A DNA stretch of 47,939 nucleotides from Phormidium ambiguum IAM M-71 (GCF_001904725.1 NZ_MRCE01000049.1:1-47939); one strand, 5' to 3'. Shown: positions 34,781-44,210, counted from the stretch's first letter. Made by a program: numbers and translations. The notes: generated from the sequence alone by a model not told the origin.

Positions 34781-35005
34781 ATGAAATTACCTTATACTAT
34801 TGTCATTCAATGGAGTGATGAAGATGGATGTTATTTAGTCCATTTACCTGAATTTCCTACTCAAAAATTTCATACTCATGGGGAAACCTATCAAGAAGCA
34901 TTAAGCAATGCTCAAGAAGTTTTAGAATTACTCGTTGAAGAATATCAACAAGATGGTAAACCTTTACCTCAACCTAAACCTTTAGTTATTTCTCAAGTTG
35001 CTTAG
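34781..35005 (+). CDS. HicB-family antitoxin-like protein
   Basis: A 74-residue protein with the HicB core: YTIVIQWSDEDGCYLVHLPE, FHTHGETYQEALSNAQEVLE and LLVEEYQQDGKPLPQP. HicB normally neutralises the HicA mRNA interferase, but no HicA gene is adjacent; orphan HicB-like genes are frequent in cyanobacteria. It lies 12 bases after xisI with its own GGAG site and is probably in the same transcript. Confidence 0.88.
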   Translation: MKLPYTIVIQWSDEDGCYLVHLPEFPTQKFHTHGETYQEALSNAQEVLELLVEEYQQDGKPLPQPKPLVISQVA

Positions 35006-35027
35006 GGTGGGGGAAAGAACGATCGCA

Positions 35028-38000
35028 TTATAAATCTTTTCCCGATCGCGGAATTGTAAAATAAAAAATACTACCTTTTCCTAACTCGCTTTCTACCCAA
35101 ATCTCGCCTCTGTGTTTTTGGACAATTGTTTTACAAATAGCTAAACCTAAACCAGTACCACCTTTTTGACGAGAATCAGAAGCATCAACTTGTTGAAAAC
35201 GCTCAAAAATGGTTTCTAACTTTTCCGGTGGAATACCCCTACCTTCGTCTTGTACTGAGAAGCAGACATAGGAAGTAGATAAAGAGTAATCTGCTTCACT
35301 TTCTGTACTATCGTAATTGACTAAATCTGCTTTTAACCAGATAGTACTGCCAGAGGGAGAAAATTTAATAGCGTTGCTGAGTAAATTCGTAATTACTTGC
35401 ACGATCGCACCAGGACTCACCAACAAATTTACCGAAATTGGTACAATTTTAATACTGATTGCAGCTTGGCTAGCCAGAGTCTGAACAGCCTCAACTGCTT
35501 GTTTCATCAACTCACTAGTTTCAGATTCTTCTATTAGTAGTTCGACGGAACCTGATTCTAAACGTTCTAAGTCTAAAATATCATTGAGTAACCGTACCAA
35601 GCGAATGCTATTATTTACTGCCATTTGTAAAAAATGTTGGAACTTCTCTGATTGATTGTCAAATTTTCCCGATTGCAGAATTCCTAAAGCACCGCAAATT
35701 GAAGTCATTGGCGTGCGGAGTTCATGACTAACGATGGAAATAAATTCATCTTTTATTCGTTCAGCTACTTGGCGATCGCTAATATCTTGAATTTGGGAAA
35801 CACAATATAACGGAACACCATTTTGATCTCGAATGAGCGATGTACTTTGAATCGTCCAAATTACCTTTCCTTGCTTATGGATGCTGCGTTTTTTGATTTG
35901 AAAAGAACGCTGTTCGCCCGATAGCAATTTCTGGACATTTTCCTCAATCGGTTGGAAATCTTCCGGGTGAGTAATCCCCCAACAAGTTTTTTGCAATAAT
36001 TCTGTTTCACTATAACCAACCATTGCACAAAGTACTTGATTAACCTCTAGAAATTGTCCATCCAAAGCAACTAAAGCCATGCCAATTGCGGCATCATCAA
36101 ATGCCAGGCGAAATCGAATTTCACTTTCGCGCAAAGCTGCTTCGGCGCGTTTGCTTTCGCTAATATCCTGCACAATTCCATGCCCAACGATATCTCCATT
36201 GTCTCGTTTTTCCAGCACAGAACGCTTAGCAATTAACCACTTCAACTTGCCAGAAGGAGTAATAACTCGCCATTCATAAGAGAAAGGTTCAAAAGTGGTA
36301 AGATTTTGTTGCAAAGCTAAACTATAAGCTGCCACATCTTCTGGATGCCAGAGATTAGAAATTAGCGAAAAATCTGCTATTGCTTGTTCCGGTTTAATTT
36401 CTAATATTTCTTCCACAGCAGCACTGATATATTCTAACCGCGTAGATCCATCTGGTGCATGAACAATCGTATAAATAATTCCCGGTACATTAGCCGCTAA
36501 CTGTTGAAATCGAGCTTCACTTTCGCGCAAAGCTGCTTCTGTACGTTTGCGTTCGCTAATATCTGTAATTAGTGCATAATATCCTTGCACAACTTGATGT
36601 TCATTCGTATCTGGAACTAAAATTGCAGAGATATCACGAATATGATTATCTTGATAAGGAACTTCCGCTTCATAAGTAACAATTTTTCCCGCCAAAACTT
36701 GGGTAATGTAGGGAAGTACTCTTTGATAAGCTTCTAAACCTATTACTTCTTGAATAGTTTTGCCTAAAATGTCTTCTTTTTGACAATCAAACCAAATTTC
36801 ATAGGTTTTATTCACAAAACGGTAGTGTTGGGAAGCATCAATATAAGAAATGCAACCCGGAACGGAATCAGTAATCAATTCTAATTGAGTTTTGCTTTCT
36901 CTGACTGCCTTGGTTTGTTCGGCAACTTGACGTTCTAATTCTCGTTGATAGTTAGCTAGCAATAGTTCACTTTGCACTCGTTGGGTAATATCTTGAAAAG
37001 CATTGATTGCATAAAGGACATTTCCATTTTTATCAAAAACTGGAATGGTGCTAACTTCGATCGGCACTCGTCGTTCGCCGATATCAATTTCCATATCATC
37101 TATGTAAACCGATTCCCCTTTCAATCCCCGAATGGCTGGGAGTTTTTCTGTTGGGTATAATTCATTAGTGCCTGCTATGTAAAGCTGGTAAGTTGCGGAA
37201 ATTTCTTCTGCTATCGCTGATGTTACTCCCAGAGTTAAAATTTCTTTGCCTTGATTATTGATAAATATGACTTGTCCAGAAGGCGCATGAATACTCACTC
37301 CAACTGGAACGCTATCTAAAAAGGTTTCCAGGGTTTGCTGATTCTCTTGAAGTGCTTGGAAAGAAGCGTTAAGCTGAGTCATCATTTGATTAAAGCCATC
37401 TCTTAGGGCATCAACTTCTCGAATCCCAGTGAGAGAGAGTGGCGATACGGGTTTTCCGGCAGAAAATGCCTGGGTGCAAAGGTTCAGCGTTTGAATCGGT
37501 TGAGTAATTTTCCGTGCCGTCCACAACCCTAGTAAAATGGAAATTGTCAAAGCTAAACCGCACAGTAGGGCGGTGCGATAATTATTTGCCTGGATTTCGG
37601 CGGTAAAGTCTGATTCGGGAACGACAATGATGATTAACCAGTTGATTCCTGATCGATCGCTATATGGTATAACTTGGACAAATTGTTTTCCGGCGGGTTG
37701 TTCCAATTCAAACTTTTGAATATTCTGAATTTGGGTTAAGTTGCGGAAGCGTTTGGTTAATTGTGCAGTTGTTTCTCGGATGATAGAATTTTTGCTTTCT
37801 ACAGCTTTAGTACGCTGCAATTTTCCGTTTGGTAATTTGAAGAGAGGGTAGTTGATAGAACTAGCAATGAGCAATCCCGATCGCTCTATCATAAAAATCT
37901 GTCCTGATTTACTGATTTTTAAGCTTGATAGAAATTGATTTAAATGATCGAGTGTAATATCAGTTGCTAGAACTCCCTGAAATTTGCCGGAACGGTTGTA

Positions 38001-38642
38001 AATGGGTAATCCAGCGGAAATTCCTAATACTTTTGTCCGGCTAATAAATTCATAGATGGGACTCCATGTTGCTTGGCGTGCTTGCTTGGGAGTTTTGTAC
38101 CAAGGTCTGATTCTGGCATCATAATTCCAAGAAATTACCTGAGTTCGGATTTTATTACCTTGAGAATTAATATCAGAAATAGAATATTTGCCTTTGGTAA
38201 AGCGTTCAGTGCGATAAACAGTTGCTAAAGAGGGCGGATTTTTTTGCCCAGAACCGATCATTCCTCCACGTTCGTTGGCGATCGCTATTGTACTAACTGA
38301 AGGAAAGCGCAAAATTTGTCGCCCAAAAAATTTTTCTAAAGTTTCTGTATTTTCTGTTTGGAAATTAGGGAGGGTGCCTAAACTAATGGCATCGGCGTTG
38401 AGTTGGTTGATCAGATGGGGTACTTCTAAGGTTTTTTCTAAGTAAAGTGTGGTGCGATTTCCCACTTCTGCGATCAACTGATGGGCTAGACTTTCGATTA
38501 CCCGCTGCCCGCTACGAAAGGATAAATAGCCTACAAGTGTGACTGCGCCTACGGTTTGCAGCACAAAGGGAACCACTAATACCCATCGCAACGGGATATT
38601 TAATTTTGGGTGCAAAAACTGCTGCGGGGGAGCGATCGGCAT
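35028..38642 (-). CDS. Multi-PAS sensor histidine kinase with Cache domain
   Basis: A 1204-residue sensor. Order: transmembrane helix (about 18-40), periplasmic dCache sensor (about 45-345, with GVLATDITLDHLNQFL), second helix (about 355-375), HAMP (about 378-430), then about four PAS/PAC domains (about 445-955). HisKA follows, with His973 in SIVSHELRTP, then HATPase (N box LLSNAIKF with Asn1090, DEGRGIP, GGTGLGLAICK). It should autophosphorylate on His973 in response to an extracellular ligand plus PAS inputs. No response regulator or receiver domain is attached or adjacent, so its partner is elsewhere. Confidence 0.95.
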   Translation of the reverse strand: MPIAPPQQFLHPKLNIPLRWVLVVPFVLQTVGAVTLVGYLSFRSGQRVIESLAHQLIAEVGNRTTLYLEKTLEVPHLINQLNADAISLGTLPNFQTENTETLEKFFGRQILRFPSVSTIAIANERGGMIGSGQKNPPSLATVYRTERFTKGKYSISDINSQGNKIRTQVISWNYDARIRPWYKTPKQARQATWSPIYEFISRTKVLGISAGLPIYNRSGKFQGVLATDITLDHLNQFLSSLKISKSGQIFMIERSGLLIASSINYPLFKLPNGKLQRTKAVESKNSIIRETTAQLTKRFRNLTQIQNIQKFELEQPAGKQFVQVIPYSDRSGINWLIIIVVPESDFTAEIQANNYRTALLCGLALTISILLGLWTARKITQPIQTLNLCTQAFSAGKPVSPLSLTGIREVDALRDGFNQMMTQLNASFQALQENQQTLETFLDSVPVGVSIHAPSGQVIFINNQGKEILTLGVTSAIAEEISATYQLYIAGTNELYPTEKLPAIRGLKGESVYIDDMEIDIGERRVPIEVSTIPVFDKNGNVLYAINAFQDITQRVQSELLLANYQRELERQVAEQTKAVRESKTQLELITDSVPGCISYIDASQHYRFVNKTYEIWFDCQKEDILGKTIQEVIGLEAYQRVLPYITQVLAGKIVTYEAEVPYQDNHIRDISAILVPDTNEHQVVQGYYALITDISERKRTEAALRESEARFQQLAANVPGIIYTIVHAPDGSTRLEYISAAVEEILEIKPEQAIADFSLISNLWHPEDVAAYSLALQQNLTTFEPFSYEWRVITPSGKLKWLIAKRSVLEKRDNGDIVGHGIVQDISESKRAEAALRESEIRFRLAFDDAAIGMALVALDGQFLEVNQVLCAMVGYSETELLQKTCWGITHPEDFQPIEENVQKLLSGEQRSFQIKKRSIHKQGKVIWTIQSTSLIRDQNGVPLYCVSQIQDISDRQVAERIKDEFISIVSHELRTPMTSICGALGILQSGKFDNQSEKFQHFLQMAVNNSIRLVRLLNDILDLERLESGSVELLIEESETSELMKQAVEAVQTLASQAAISIKIVPISVNLLVSPGAIVQVITNLLSNAIKFSPSGSTIWLKADLVNYDSTESEADYSLSTSYVCFSVQDEGRGIPPEKLETIFERFQQVDASDSRQKGGTGLGLAICKTIVQKHRGEIWVESELGKGSIFYFTIPRSGKDL

Positions 38643-38871
38643 AAAGGTTAAATCAAGAAAGACAAATAATAGAAACCCTAATAATTCCGATTATTCCGCA
38701 TACTTTTCTTTTGTTCAAGTTTAATCGCAGAGGGCAGAATGTAAAAGAAATGGTTTCATACAATGTAAGACAGTTCATCAAACTTCGAGCATACCCCTAC
38801 AATAAAATTTTCCTTTCTTTATTATGTGTAACAATTAGGTTCAAACTAGTTCAGAATGAGTGTTTACTGTC

Positions 38872-39933
38872 ATGACTTCTACAGTGTCTCAAGTTTATCC
38901 GGTCATTTGGCAAGAAGATCGTATTTTACTAATTGACCAAAATCGCTTACCTGCTGAGTATACTTTGGTAGAAATTAGTAATTCTGATGATATGGCATTG
39001 GCCATTAAAACGATGATTGTCAGAGGTGCGCCTGCGATCGGAGTTGCGGCTGCTTATGGAATGTATTTAGGGGCGCAAGAAATTAAAACGGAAAACCGTG
39101 AATTGTTTTTAACTCAATTGGAAAAAGTTGCCGAAAAATTACGCGCCACGCGACCAACAGCGGTAAATTTATTCTGGGCAATTCAAAGAATGTTGAATAC
39201 GGCTCGGCGGACTTTAGGGCCTGTAGAATATCTGAAAGAAACCTTACTAGAAACGGCTAAAAATATTAATTTAGAAGATTTACAAACTTGTCGATCGATC
39301 GGCGATTATGGTTTAGAAGTTCTGCCCAAAACTCCCGAAAAATTAACAATTTTAACTCATTGTAATGCTGGCGCTTTAGCAACTGCTGGTTATGGTACAG
39401 CCTTGGGTGTAGTGCGTTCTGCTTGGCGAGAAGGACGTTTAGCAAGGGTTTTTGCGGATGAAACTCGCCCCCGTTTACAAGGTGCTAAATTAACTGCTTG
39501 GGAATGCGTGCAAGATCAAATTCCAATTACTTTAATTACTGATAATATGGCAGCCCATTGTATGAAACAAGGTTTAATTCATGCGGTGGTTGTTGGTGCG
39601 GATAGAATTGCTGCTAATGGGGATACTGCAAATAAGATTGGGACTTATAGTGTAGCAATTTGTGCCAAAGCACATAATATTCCGTTCTTTGTGGCTGCAC
39701 CGCTTTCGACAATTGATTTTAGCTTAATTGATGGTAATCAAATTCCCATTGAAGAACGCGATCCTGCGGAGATTTACCAAATCGGAAAAACCTTAATTAC
39801 GCCAGAAGGTGTGGATTTTTATAATCCAGCTTTTGATGTGACTCCCGCTAATTTAATTACGGCAATTATTACCGAATATGGTGCGGTTGCACCTAGCGAA
39901 TTGAAAAATTTTGAGGAAAAGCAAGCAGTTTAA
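38872..39933 (+). CDS. mtnA: S-methyl-5-thioribose-1-phosphate isomerase
   Basis: A 353-residue enzyme of the methionine salvage pathway, converting methylthioribose-1-phosphate to methylthioribulose-1-phosphate. Landmarks are [39 protein letters not shown], the [19 protein letters not shown] segment and [20 protein letters not shown], whose Asp is catalytic in the family. The start at ATG 38872 ([10 protein letters not shown]) is preferred over a GTG at 38860. It appears monocistronic. The related eIF2B-like proteins differ in these motifs. Confidence 0.96.
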   Translation: MTSTVSQVYPVIWQEDRILLIDQNRLPAEYTLVEISNSDDMALAIKTMIVRGAPAIGVAAAYGMYLGAQEIKTENRELFLTQLEKVAEKLRATRPTAVNLFWAIQRMLNTARRTLGPVEYLKETLLETAKNINLEDLQTCRSIGDYGLEVLPKTPEKLTILTHCNAGALATAGYGTALGVVRSAWREGRLARVFADETRPRLQGAKLTAWECVQDQIPITLITDNMAAHCMKQGLIHAVVVGADRIAANGDTANKIGTYSVAICAKAHNIPFFVAAPLSTIDFSLIDGNQIPIEERDPAEIYQIGKTLITPEGVDFYNPAFDVTPANLITAIITEYGAVAPSELKNFEEKQAV

Positions 39934-39954
39934 TTGAATGGAGATTCTCGTAGT

Positions 39955-39972
39955 TTTTGTCCGACTACTTAG
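39955..39972. repeat. 18-bp dispersed repeat, copy 1 (inverted relative to copy 2)
   Basis: TTTTGTCCGACTACTTAG here is repeated exactly, in inverted orientation, at 47884-47901; both are also linked to a CTCGT flank. An 8-bp inverted repeat (TACTTAGC at 39966, GCTAAGTA at 39987) overlaps it after the mtnA stop and could act as a weak transcript-end hairpin. Confidence 0.6.
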
Positions 39973-40059
39973 CAAAACATCATTTAGCTAAGTACTGATT
40001 CGTACAATATTTAGATGCTATGCTTCTACTGTTGATTTAAACTAGAGAACTTCCAGTCT

Positions 40060-40392
40060 GTGATATTAGAAGTAGCCATTCTTGATGTTAAACCTGGTTT
40101 AGCTCAGGAGTTTGAAATTGCTTTCAAAACTGCCTCAGCTATCATAGCTTCTATGCCAGGTTACATTTCTCATGAACTGCAACGTTGTGTAGAAACTGCG
40201 AATCGATATATTCTGCTTGTACATTGGCAAAAGTTAGAAGATCATACAGTTGGTTTCCGACAATCAGCGGAGTATCAAGAATGGCGTTCTCTACTGCATC
40301 ATTTTTATGAACCTTTCCCAACGGTTGAACATTACGAAATTGTTTTTCATTACCCCAATGTTAAACCTGGAACAGCAGAACAGTTAACTTAA
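40060..40392 (+). CDS. ABM-domain protein (antibiotic biosynthesis monooxygenase-like)
   Basis: A 110-residue ferredoxin-like alpha/beta protein. It has EVAILDVKPGLAQEFEIAFK, SMPGYISHELQRCVETANRY, ILLVHWQKLEDHTVGFRQSA and EYQEWRSLLHHFYEPFPTVE, the ABM/YgiN pattern. Members include small quinone or heme monooxygenases; the substrate here is unknown. Translation starts at GTG 40060 (no upstream ATG). It lies after mtnA, separated by 126 bases. Confidence 0.88.
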   Translation: MILEVAILDVKPGLAQEFEIAFKTASAIIASMPGYISHELQRCVETANRYILLVHWQKLEDHTVGFRQSAEYQEWRSLLHHFYEPFPTVEHYEIVFHYPNVKPGTAEQLT

Positions 40393-40549
40393 TTAAAAAT
40401 ACTCTATTTCGCCAATTGACCGAGGAGTTCACGCTTTTGCCAATGCTACTCAAATAGATCAAGAATTACGAATAGTTTTCCCATGATCAATTTAAGGCTA
40501 CTCCCAACCAGTAGCGATCGAGATCACAAAACTATATGATTTAGATCTC

Positions 40550-40587
40550 TTTACATTTATTTACAATTTGTTACATTTATTTACATA
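40550..40587 (+). promoter_or_regulatory. Four phased TTACA boxes: doubled HLR1 (RpaB) site
   Basis: TTACA starts at 40551, 40561, 40571 and 40581, exactly 10 bases apart. Each neighbouring pair fits the HLR1 consensus (G/T)TTACA(T/A)(T/A)NN(G/T)TTACA(T/A)(T/A) bound by the response regulator RpaB, so the unit is two HLR1 motifs side by side. The array ends 43 bases before the ATG of the 72-residue protein and probably overlaps its core promoter. Light or redox control by RpaB is the natural inference. Confidence 0.85.
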
Positions 40588-40629
40588 GATGAGAAACAAA
40601 GAAAAAATCAGAAATTTAGGAGATTAAAC

Positions 40630-40848
40630 ATGAAAGCTAACTATTCTTATGCCTCTGCTGTTTTCAACGCTGACTTCAACAACTTTGCACCCATCACAGC
40701 TAATCAAGCTTGGTCATTGTTCTTTACTCTAGGAAAAAATGATGCAGCATTGGGAGATAATCCAGAGGTTGGAAAGCTTTTCACTAATATAACGATCGCA
40801 TCAGTTGTTACTTTCATGTTAGGAGCTTGTATTTTCACCTCCATCTAA
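40630..40848 (+). CDS. Small membrane protein under predicted RpaB control
   Basis: A 72-residue protein: a polar, aromatic N-terminal half (MKANYSYASAVFNADFNNFA, ITANQAWSLFFTLGKND) and a C-terminal transmembrane segment (about residues 52-71, ITIASVVTFMLGACIFTS). It does not have the ExxNGRxAM motif of high-light-inducible proteins, and I know no family for it. AGGAG lies 8 bases before the ATG, four HLR1 half-sites are upstream and a strong terminator follows, so it is a complete, well-regulated gene. The position next to the iron-stress cluster suggests a thylakoid or photosystem role. Confidence 0.85.
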   Translation: MKANYSYASAVFNADFNNFAPITANQAWSLFFTLGKNDAALGDNPEVGKLFTNITIASVVTFMLGACIFTSI

Positions 40849-40881
40849 AGCATTTTATTAGCGAATTCTTCCAAAATAAAT

Positions 40882-40915
40882 CCCCGGTATGATTGAAATA
40901 CCGGGGAAATTTTTT
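40882..40915 (+). terminator. Rho-independent terminator of the 72-residue gene
   Basis: CCCCGGTAT (40882-40890) pairs perfectly with ATACCGGGG (40898-40906) around a 7-base loop, followed by AAATTTTTT. It lies 34 bases after the stop codon. It may also end transcripts of the convergent iron-stress cluster, although the minus-strand T-run is weak. Confidence 0.92.
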
Positions 40916-41001
40916 CATCAGCCAAACCTTAATCCAAAAATTAAAAATTACTTAATGTATTTGTTACCTGAGAGTTGCAGTCATAGTTAATTCCTCAAAA
41001 T

Positions 41002-41331
41002 TTAGCAATTACGTGATGAAGACATCCATTTTTTGCTTGAATTTTTCTGAAGTAAACAAATAGGCTGTGGTACTACGGGTTCATAATCTAAACAATTAAT
41101 TGCCTCTTCAGATAAAGCTTTACAGGGATGTACCGTACATTTCAAGCGATAATCTCCAGTAAAAAAAGCACAGTTAGTACAGGGAATTTGATGCAGTCGT
41201 TTTAATCTGATAATTCCATCATGTACCGCTAAACTAATTGCTAGGAAAAAGCCAACTAATACCAGCCAAATCAAAATCGGACAAAAGGGAATTACTGGAA
41301 AACAAACTGTTGTAGAAGTTGAATCAATCAT
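41002..41331 (-). CDS. Cys-rich single-pass membrane protein at the end of the isi cluster
   Basis: A 109-residue protein with one transmembrane segment (about residues 17-37, CPILIWLVLVGFFLAISLAV), then a Cys-rich soluble part. That part has CTNC, KCTVHPC and NCLDYEP between residues 51 and 83, spaced like a metal or cluster site. I recognise no named family. It starts 18 bases after the isiC stop, on the same strand, so it should be in the same iron-regulated transcript. Confidence 0.78.
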   Translation of the reverse strand: MIDSTSTTVCFPVIPFCPILIWLVLVGFFLAISLAVHDGIIRLKRLHQIPCTNCAFFTGDYRLKCTVHPCKALSEEAINCLDYEPVVPQPICLLQKNSSKKWMSSSRNC

Positions 41332-41349
41332 TATAAATCAATTACAAGT

Positions 41350-42102
41350 TTACAAACTAACTTTGAAATTTGCCAAACTAGCAGTTCTATCTTGAGATAA
41401 GGATGGTAAATCCCAAAAATCAACTATTTGTTCGCAGACTTTTTGCGGGTGGAAATAGTGAAAGAAATAACGCCCTTGGGGACATTGCCAAATTCGATCG
41501 CCTGACTTTAACCAAGACTGCCATCCTTCCAATGTATAAGGGTCAACAATAATATCATCTGCGCTGCCACAAACTAACATCGGAACCGATACTTTGCTGG
41601 GTGAAAAACTAACTCTTCTAAACAAAGTGTGAGGAGATAAAGAAGTCATGAGATCCTGTTCTAATATTTGCAGAATATCTCTAATAACTCCCGGATGTTG
41701 ATGTCCAAATAAGTTATTTACCATTTGATTTAACAGGACTTCACGGGAACAAGGAAGCTTTTGCAATTGGGCATAATAATGGCATTGCCAATCAACAGCA
41801 GGATAGGAACCGACGGAAAGAAGTGTGAGCGATCGCACTTTTTCTGGATGTTTATGTGCATAAAGTAATCCTAATAAACCGCTAGTACTATGTCCAATCA
41901 AATCTACTGGTTTAGTTTGATTCTTTAAATAATCATCTAGCAAATCTATTGCTATTTCTAAAGACATTGGTTCGTCGGGAGTTTGGCAATATTCCCATTG
42001 AGCGATCGCAACATGGTGAGATAAATGAATTAACAAAGGGCGATCGAATTGTTGTAGTGCTGGACTAACATTTAACCATAAAGCATTCGGTAATGAAGAC
42101 AT
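41350..42102 (-). CDS. isiC: Alpha/beta hydrolase IsiC
   Basis: A 250-residue alpha/beta hydrolase: nucleophile elbow GHSTSG, an acid region after PMLVCGSADDIIVDPYTLEG, and a His-containing C-terminal part (FHYFHPQKV). Together with isiA and isiB upstream this is the third gene of the iron-stress-inducible cluster. The substrate is unknown. I chose the ATG at 42102 (MSSLPNALWLN) because AGGAAA lies before it; a non-ATG start 42 bases further up is unlikely. The 109-residue gene follows closely. Confidence 0.88.
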   Translation of the reverse strand: MSSLPNALWLNVSPALQQFDRPLLIHLSHHVAIAQWEYCQTPDEPMSLEIAIDLLDDYLKNQTKPVDLIGHSTSGLLGLLYAHKHPEKVRSLTLLSVGSYPAVDWQCHYYAQLQKLPCSREVLLNQMVNNLFGHQHPGVIRDILQILEQDLMTSLSPHTLFRRVSFSPSKVSVPMLVCGSADDIIVDPYTLEGWQSWLKSGDRIWQCPQGRYFFHYFHPQKVCEQIVDFWDLPSLSQDRTASLANFKVSL

Positions 42103-42197
42103 AAGACATTTCCTTTTTGTTGACAATTTTTCTGAATTTACCAAGTAAGAAAACCGGGTTTATTGGCAGAGTTTTGGCAAAAAACCCGGATTTTAAT

Positions 42198-42710
42198 CTA
42201 TAAGCCAAACTCCCGCTTCAGTTGAGATACCCAAGTTTTAACTCGGCTATCTGTTAAATCTGATTGATTATCTTCGTCGATCGCTAATCCCACAAACTTA
42301 CCATTTTTGACTGCTTTCGACTCGTTAAAATCATATCCATCTGTAGACCAATAGCCAACGGTTTTACCGCCAAGGGAGGCAATTTTTTCCTCTAAAATCC
42401 CGATCGCATCTTGAAAGTTATCAGCATAACCAATTTGATCGCCAGCACCAAAATAGGCAACTTTCTTCCCATTAAAATCTATGTTTTCTAACTCATCAGA
42501 GAAGCCTTCCCAATCAGCTTGCAATTCTCCCACATTCCAGGTTGGGCAACCGATGATAATGCAGTCGTAATCATCAAAATCGCCAGCTTCACTACTAGAA
42601 ATATCATGTAAATCAACTACGCCATCGCCACCCAATTCTTTTTGAATTAATTCAGCGATCGTTTCTGTATTTCCGGTTTGAGTTCCGTAAAATAAACCAA
42701 CTTTTGCCAT
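42198..42710 (-). CDS. isiB: Flavodoxin
   Basis: A 170-residue FMN protein: KVGLFYGTQTGNTETIAELI binds the FMN phosphate, CPTWNVGELQADWEGF and FGAGDQIGYADNFQDAIGIL form the isoalloxazine loops. Flavodoxin replaces ferredoxin in photosynthetic electron transport when iron is scarce. It lies between the zinc-ribbon gene and isiC in the iron-stress cluster, all leftward. Confidence 0.97.
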   Translation of the reverse strand: MAKVGLFYGTQTGNTETIAELIQKELGGDGVVDLHDISSSEAGDFDDYDCIIIGCPTWNVGELQADWEGFSDELENIDFNGKKVAYFGAGDQIGYADNFQDAIGILEEKIASLGGKTVGYWSTDGYDFNESKAVKNGKFVGLAIDEDNQSDLTDSRVKTWVSQLKREFGL

Positions 42711-42761
42711 TTTCTTTCCTAGTTTAATTGAATGTTTCTGTCATCTCGGCAGAGCTAGAAA

Positions 42762-42962
42762 CTATGCAGCATTTTTAATTGGCTGCTCATGAATGTATAA
42801 CCAACTTTGAGGATTTGGTTTTGCAGAATTTTCTTGTTGCAACAATAGCTGATTGACATCTTCTGAAGCTGGCATTGTTTGACGACAAGAAGGACAATAC
42901 CAGTACAAACCTTTTCGATCGATATGGCGCAATAGTTTTCCAGAACAGCAAGGACAGTTCAT
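42762..42962 (-). CDS. Small zinc-ribbon protein between isiA and isiB
   Basis: A 66-residue protein with two CxxC pairs: MNCPCCSGKLLRHIDRKGLY and YCPSCRQTMPASEDVNQLL. The spacing fits a zinc ribbon that could bind zinc or iron. The tail (NPQSWLYIHEQPIKNAA) is polar. I recognise no named family. The gene lies 78 bases after isiA and 51 before isiB on the same strand, so it is probably co-expressed under iron stress. Confidence 0.8.
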   Translation of the reverse strand: MNCPCCSGKLLRHIDRKGLYWYCPSCRQTMPASEDVNQLLLQQENSAKPNPQSWLYIHEQPIKNAA

Positions 42963-43040
42963 AATTAAAAAAGTGTGAGGAGGATCGGCTAAGAAGTAGA
43001 CGAGTCAATAAATAACTCATCTATTGATTTTCAAAAGAAG

Positions 43041-44069
43041 TTAAACTTCTACAGAATTCAAAGCTTTTTCAACTCGCTTGAAATCAAATCCCATTGCTCT
43101 AAGTGCGTGCCACAAATGACCTTGCAAGAAGAAGAAAGCCAGGAAAAAGTGAGTATTTGCTAACCAAGCACGGGATGTATGATCGCCCAATGGTAAATTT
43201 ACTGTATCGGCAAAGTACGGCGTAATTCCCATTTTTACTGTCAAGGTTGGGCCATAAAATTCTACTGGATAAGCTAGGGTATTTACGGCACAGAAATAAG
43301 CCGCTACAAAACCAGCCAAAGCAATACCACCTAACGAGTAAGAAAGAATCGCTTCACCGGAAAAGATTAACACTTTCTTTGCCCATTTCAATGGTGGAAC
43401 TAAGATATGCCAAATCCCTCCAGCAATCAACATTACACCGACATAAATGTGACCGCCAACTAAGTCTTCTAAGTTATCAACGCTAGCAAAGTGAGTTTGA
43501 TAACCGTAGATTACAAATGGATCGAGTGTCGGTTCGGTGACGATGCGAACAGTTTGACTTGCTGCATCATAAAGTCCGCCCCAGTACATCGCTTTAGCAA
43601 CTAGCAATAAAGCGCCAACTCCCAAAAATAAGAGATGATGCCCCAAAATTATTCCTAATTGTTTGGGATCGTTCCAATCAAAATGGAATTTTTTAGCTTG
43701 ACCAGAGGCTGTTTTCAGGTCTTCTGGTGCTCTGAGAGTGTGGAATAACGCCCCTGCACCGAGTACGGCTGAAGAAATTAGGTGAACTGCACCAACGACA
43801 AAGAACGGATAAGTATCAACAACTTTTCCCCCATCACCAACACCTAAGCCAAGGGTAGCTAAGTGAGGTAAGAGAATCAGCCCTTGTTCGCCCATCGCAC
43901 GAGTTGGGTCAAACCAAGAAATTTCAAACAGTGTAAATGCTCCCGCCCAGAAGGTAATCAAAGCGGCTTGGGCAACGTGAGCCGCAATAAATAAGCCGCT
44001 GAGGTTGGCAAACCGGGCATTACCCGCCCACCAGTCATATTTCACAGTTGGATTTTCGTAAGTCTGCAT
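43041..44069 (-). CDS. isiA: Iron-stress-induced chlorophyll-binding protein IsiA (CP43')
   Basis: A 342-residue, six-helix chlorophyll protein of the CP43/Pcb family. It opens [20 protein letters not shown], has paired His in the helices ([49 protein letters not shown]), and ends [20 protein letters not shown]. It lacks the large lumenal loop of PsbC, hence the shorter length. IsiA forms antenna rings around photosystem I under iron limitation. I chose ATG 44069, which gives the usual start; an upstream non-ATG start adds 17 residues. It heads the leftward iron-stress cluster. Confidence 0.97.
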   Translation of the reverse strand: MQTYENPTVKYDWWAGNARFANLSGLFIAAHVAQAALITFWAGAFTLFEISWFDPTRAMGEQGLILLPHLATLGLGVGDGGKVVDTYPFFVVGAVHLISSAVLGAGALFHTLRAPEDLKTASGQAKKFHFDWNDPKQLGIILGHHLLFLGVGALLLVAKAMYWGGLYDAASQTVRIVTEPTLDPFVIYGYQTHFASVDNLEDLVGGHIYVGVMLIAGGIWHILVPPLKWAKKVLIFSGEAILSYSLGGIALAGFVAAYFCAVNTLAYPVEFYGPTLTVKMGITPYFADTVNLPLGDHTSRAWLANTHFFLAFFFLQGHLWHALRAMGFDFKRVEKALNSVEV

Positions 44070-44210
44070 AGTGTTCAGGAATTGATAAACATTGGGCTTG
44101 TTGAATATCTTTCTCAACAAACTCTGAAATGTAGTTTAGAATCTTTCTCAATAAATAGAGGTTAAGTTTTGTTAAAAAATGGATTTTGGGGTAGCGATGA
44201 AAACAAAGGC

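Noticed and set aside
43247-43486. Possible antisense RNA or gene opposite isiA (IsrR-like)
   Set aside because: IsrR is known opposite isiA in Synechocystis, but no promoter or terminator could be recognised here from sequence alone.
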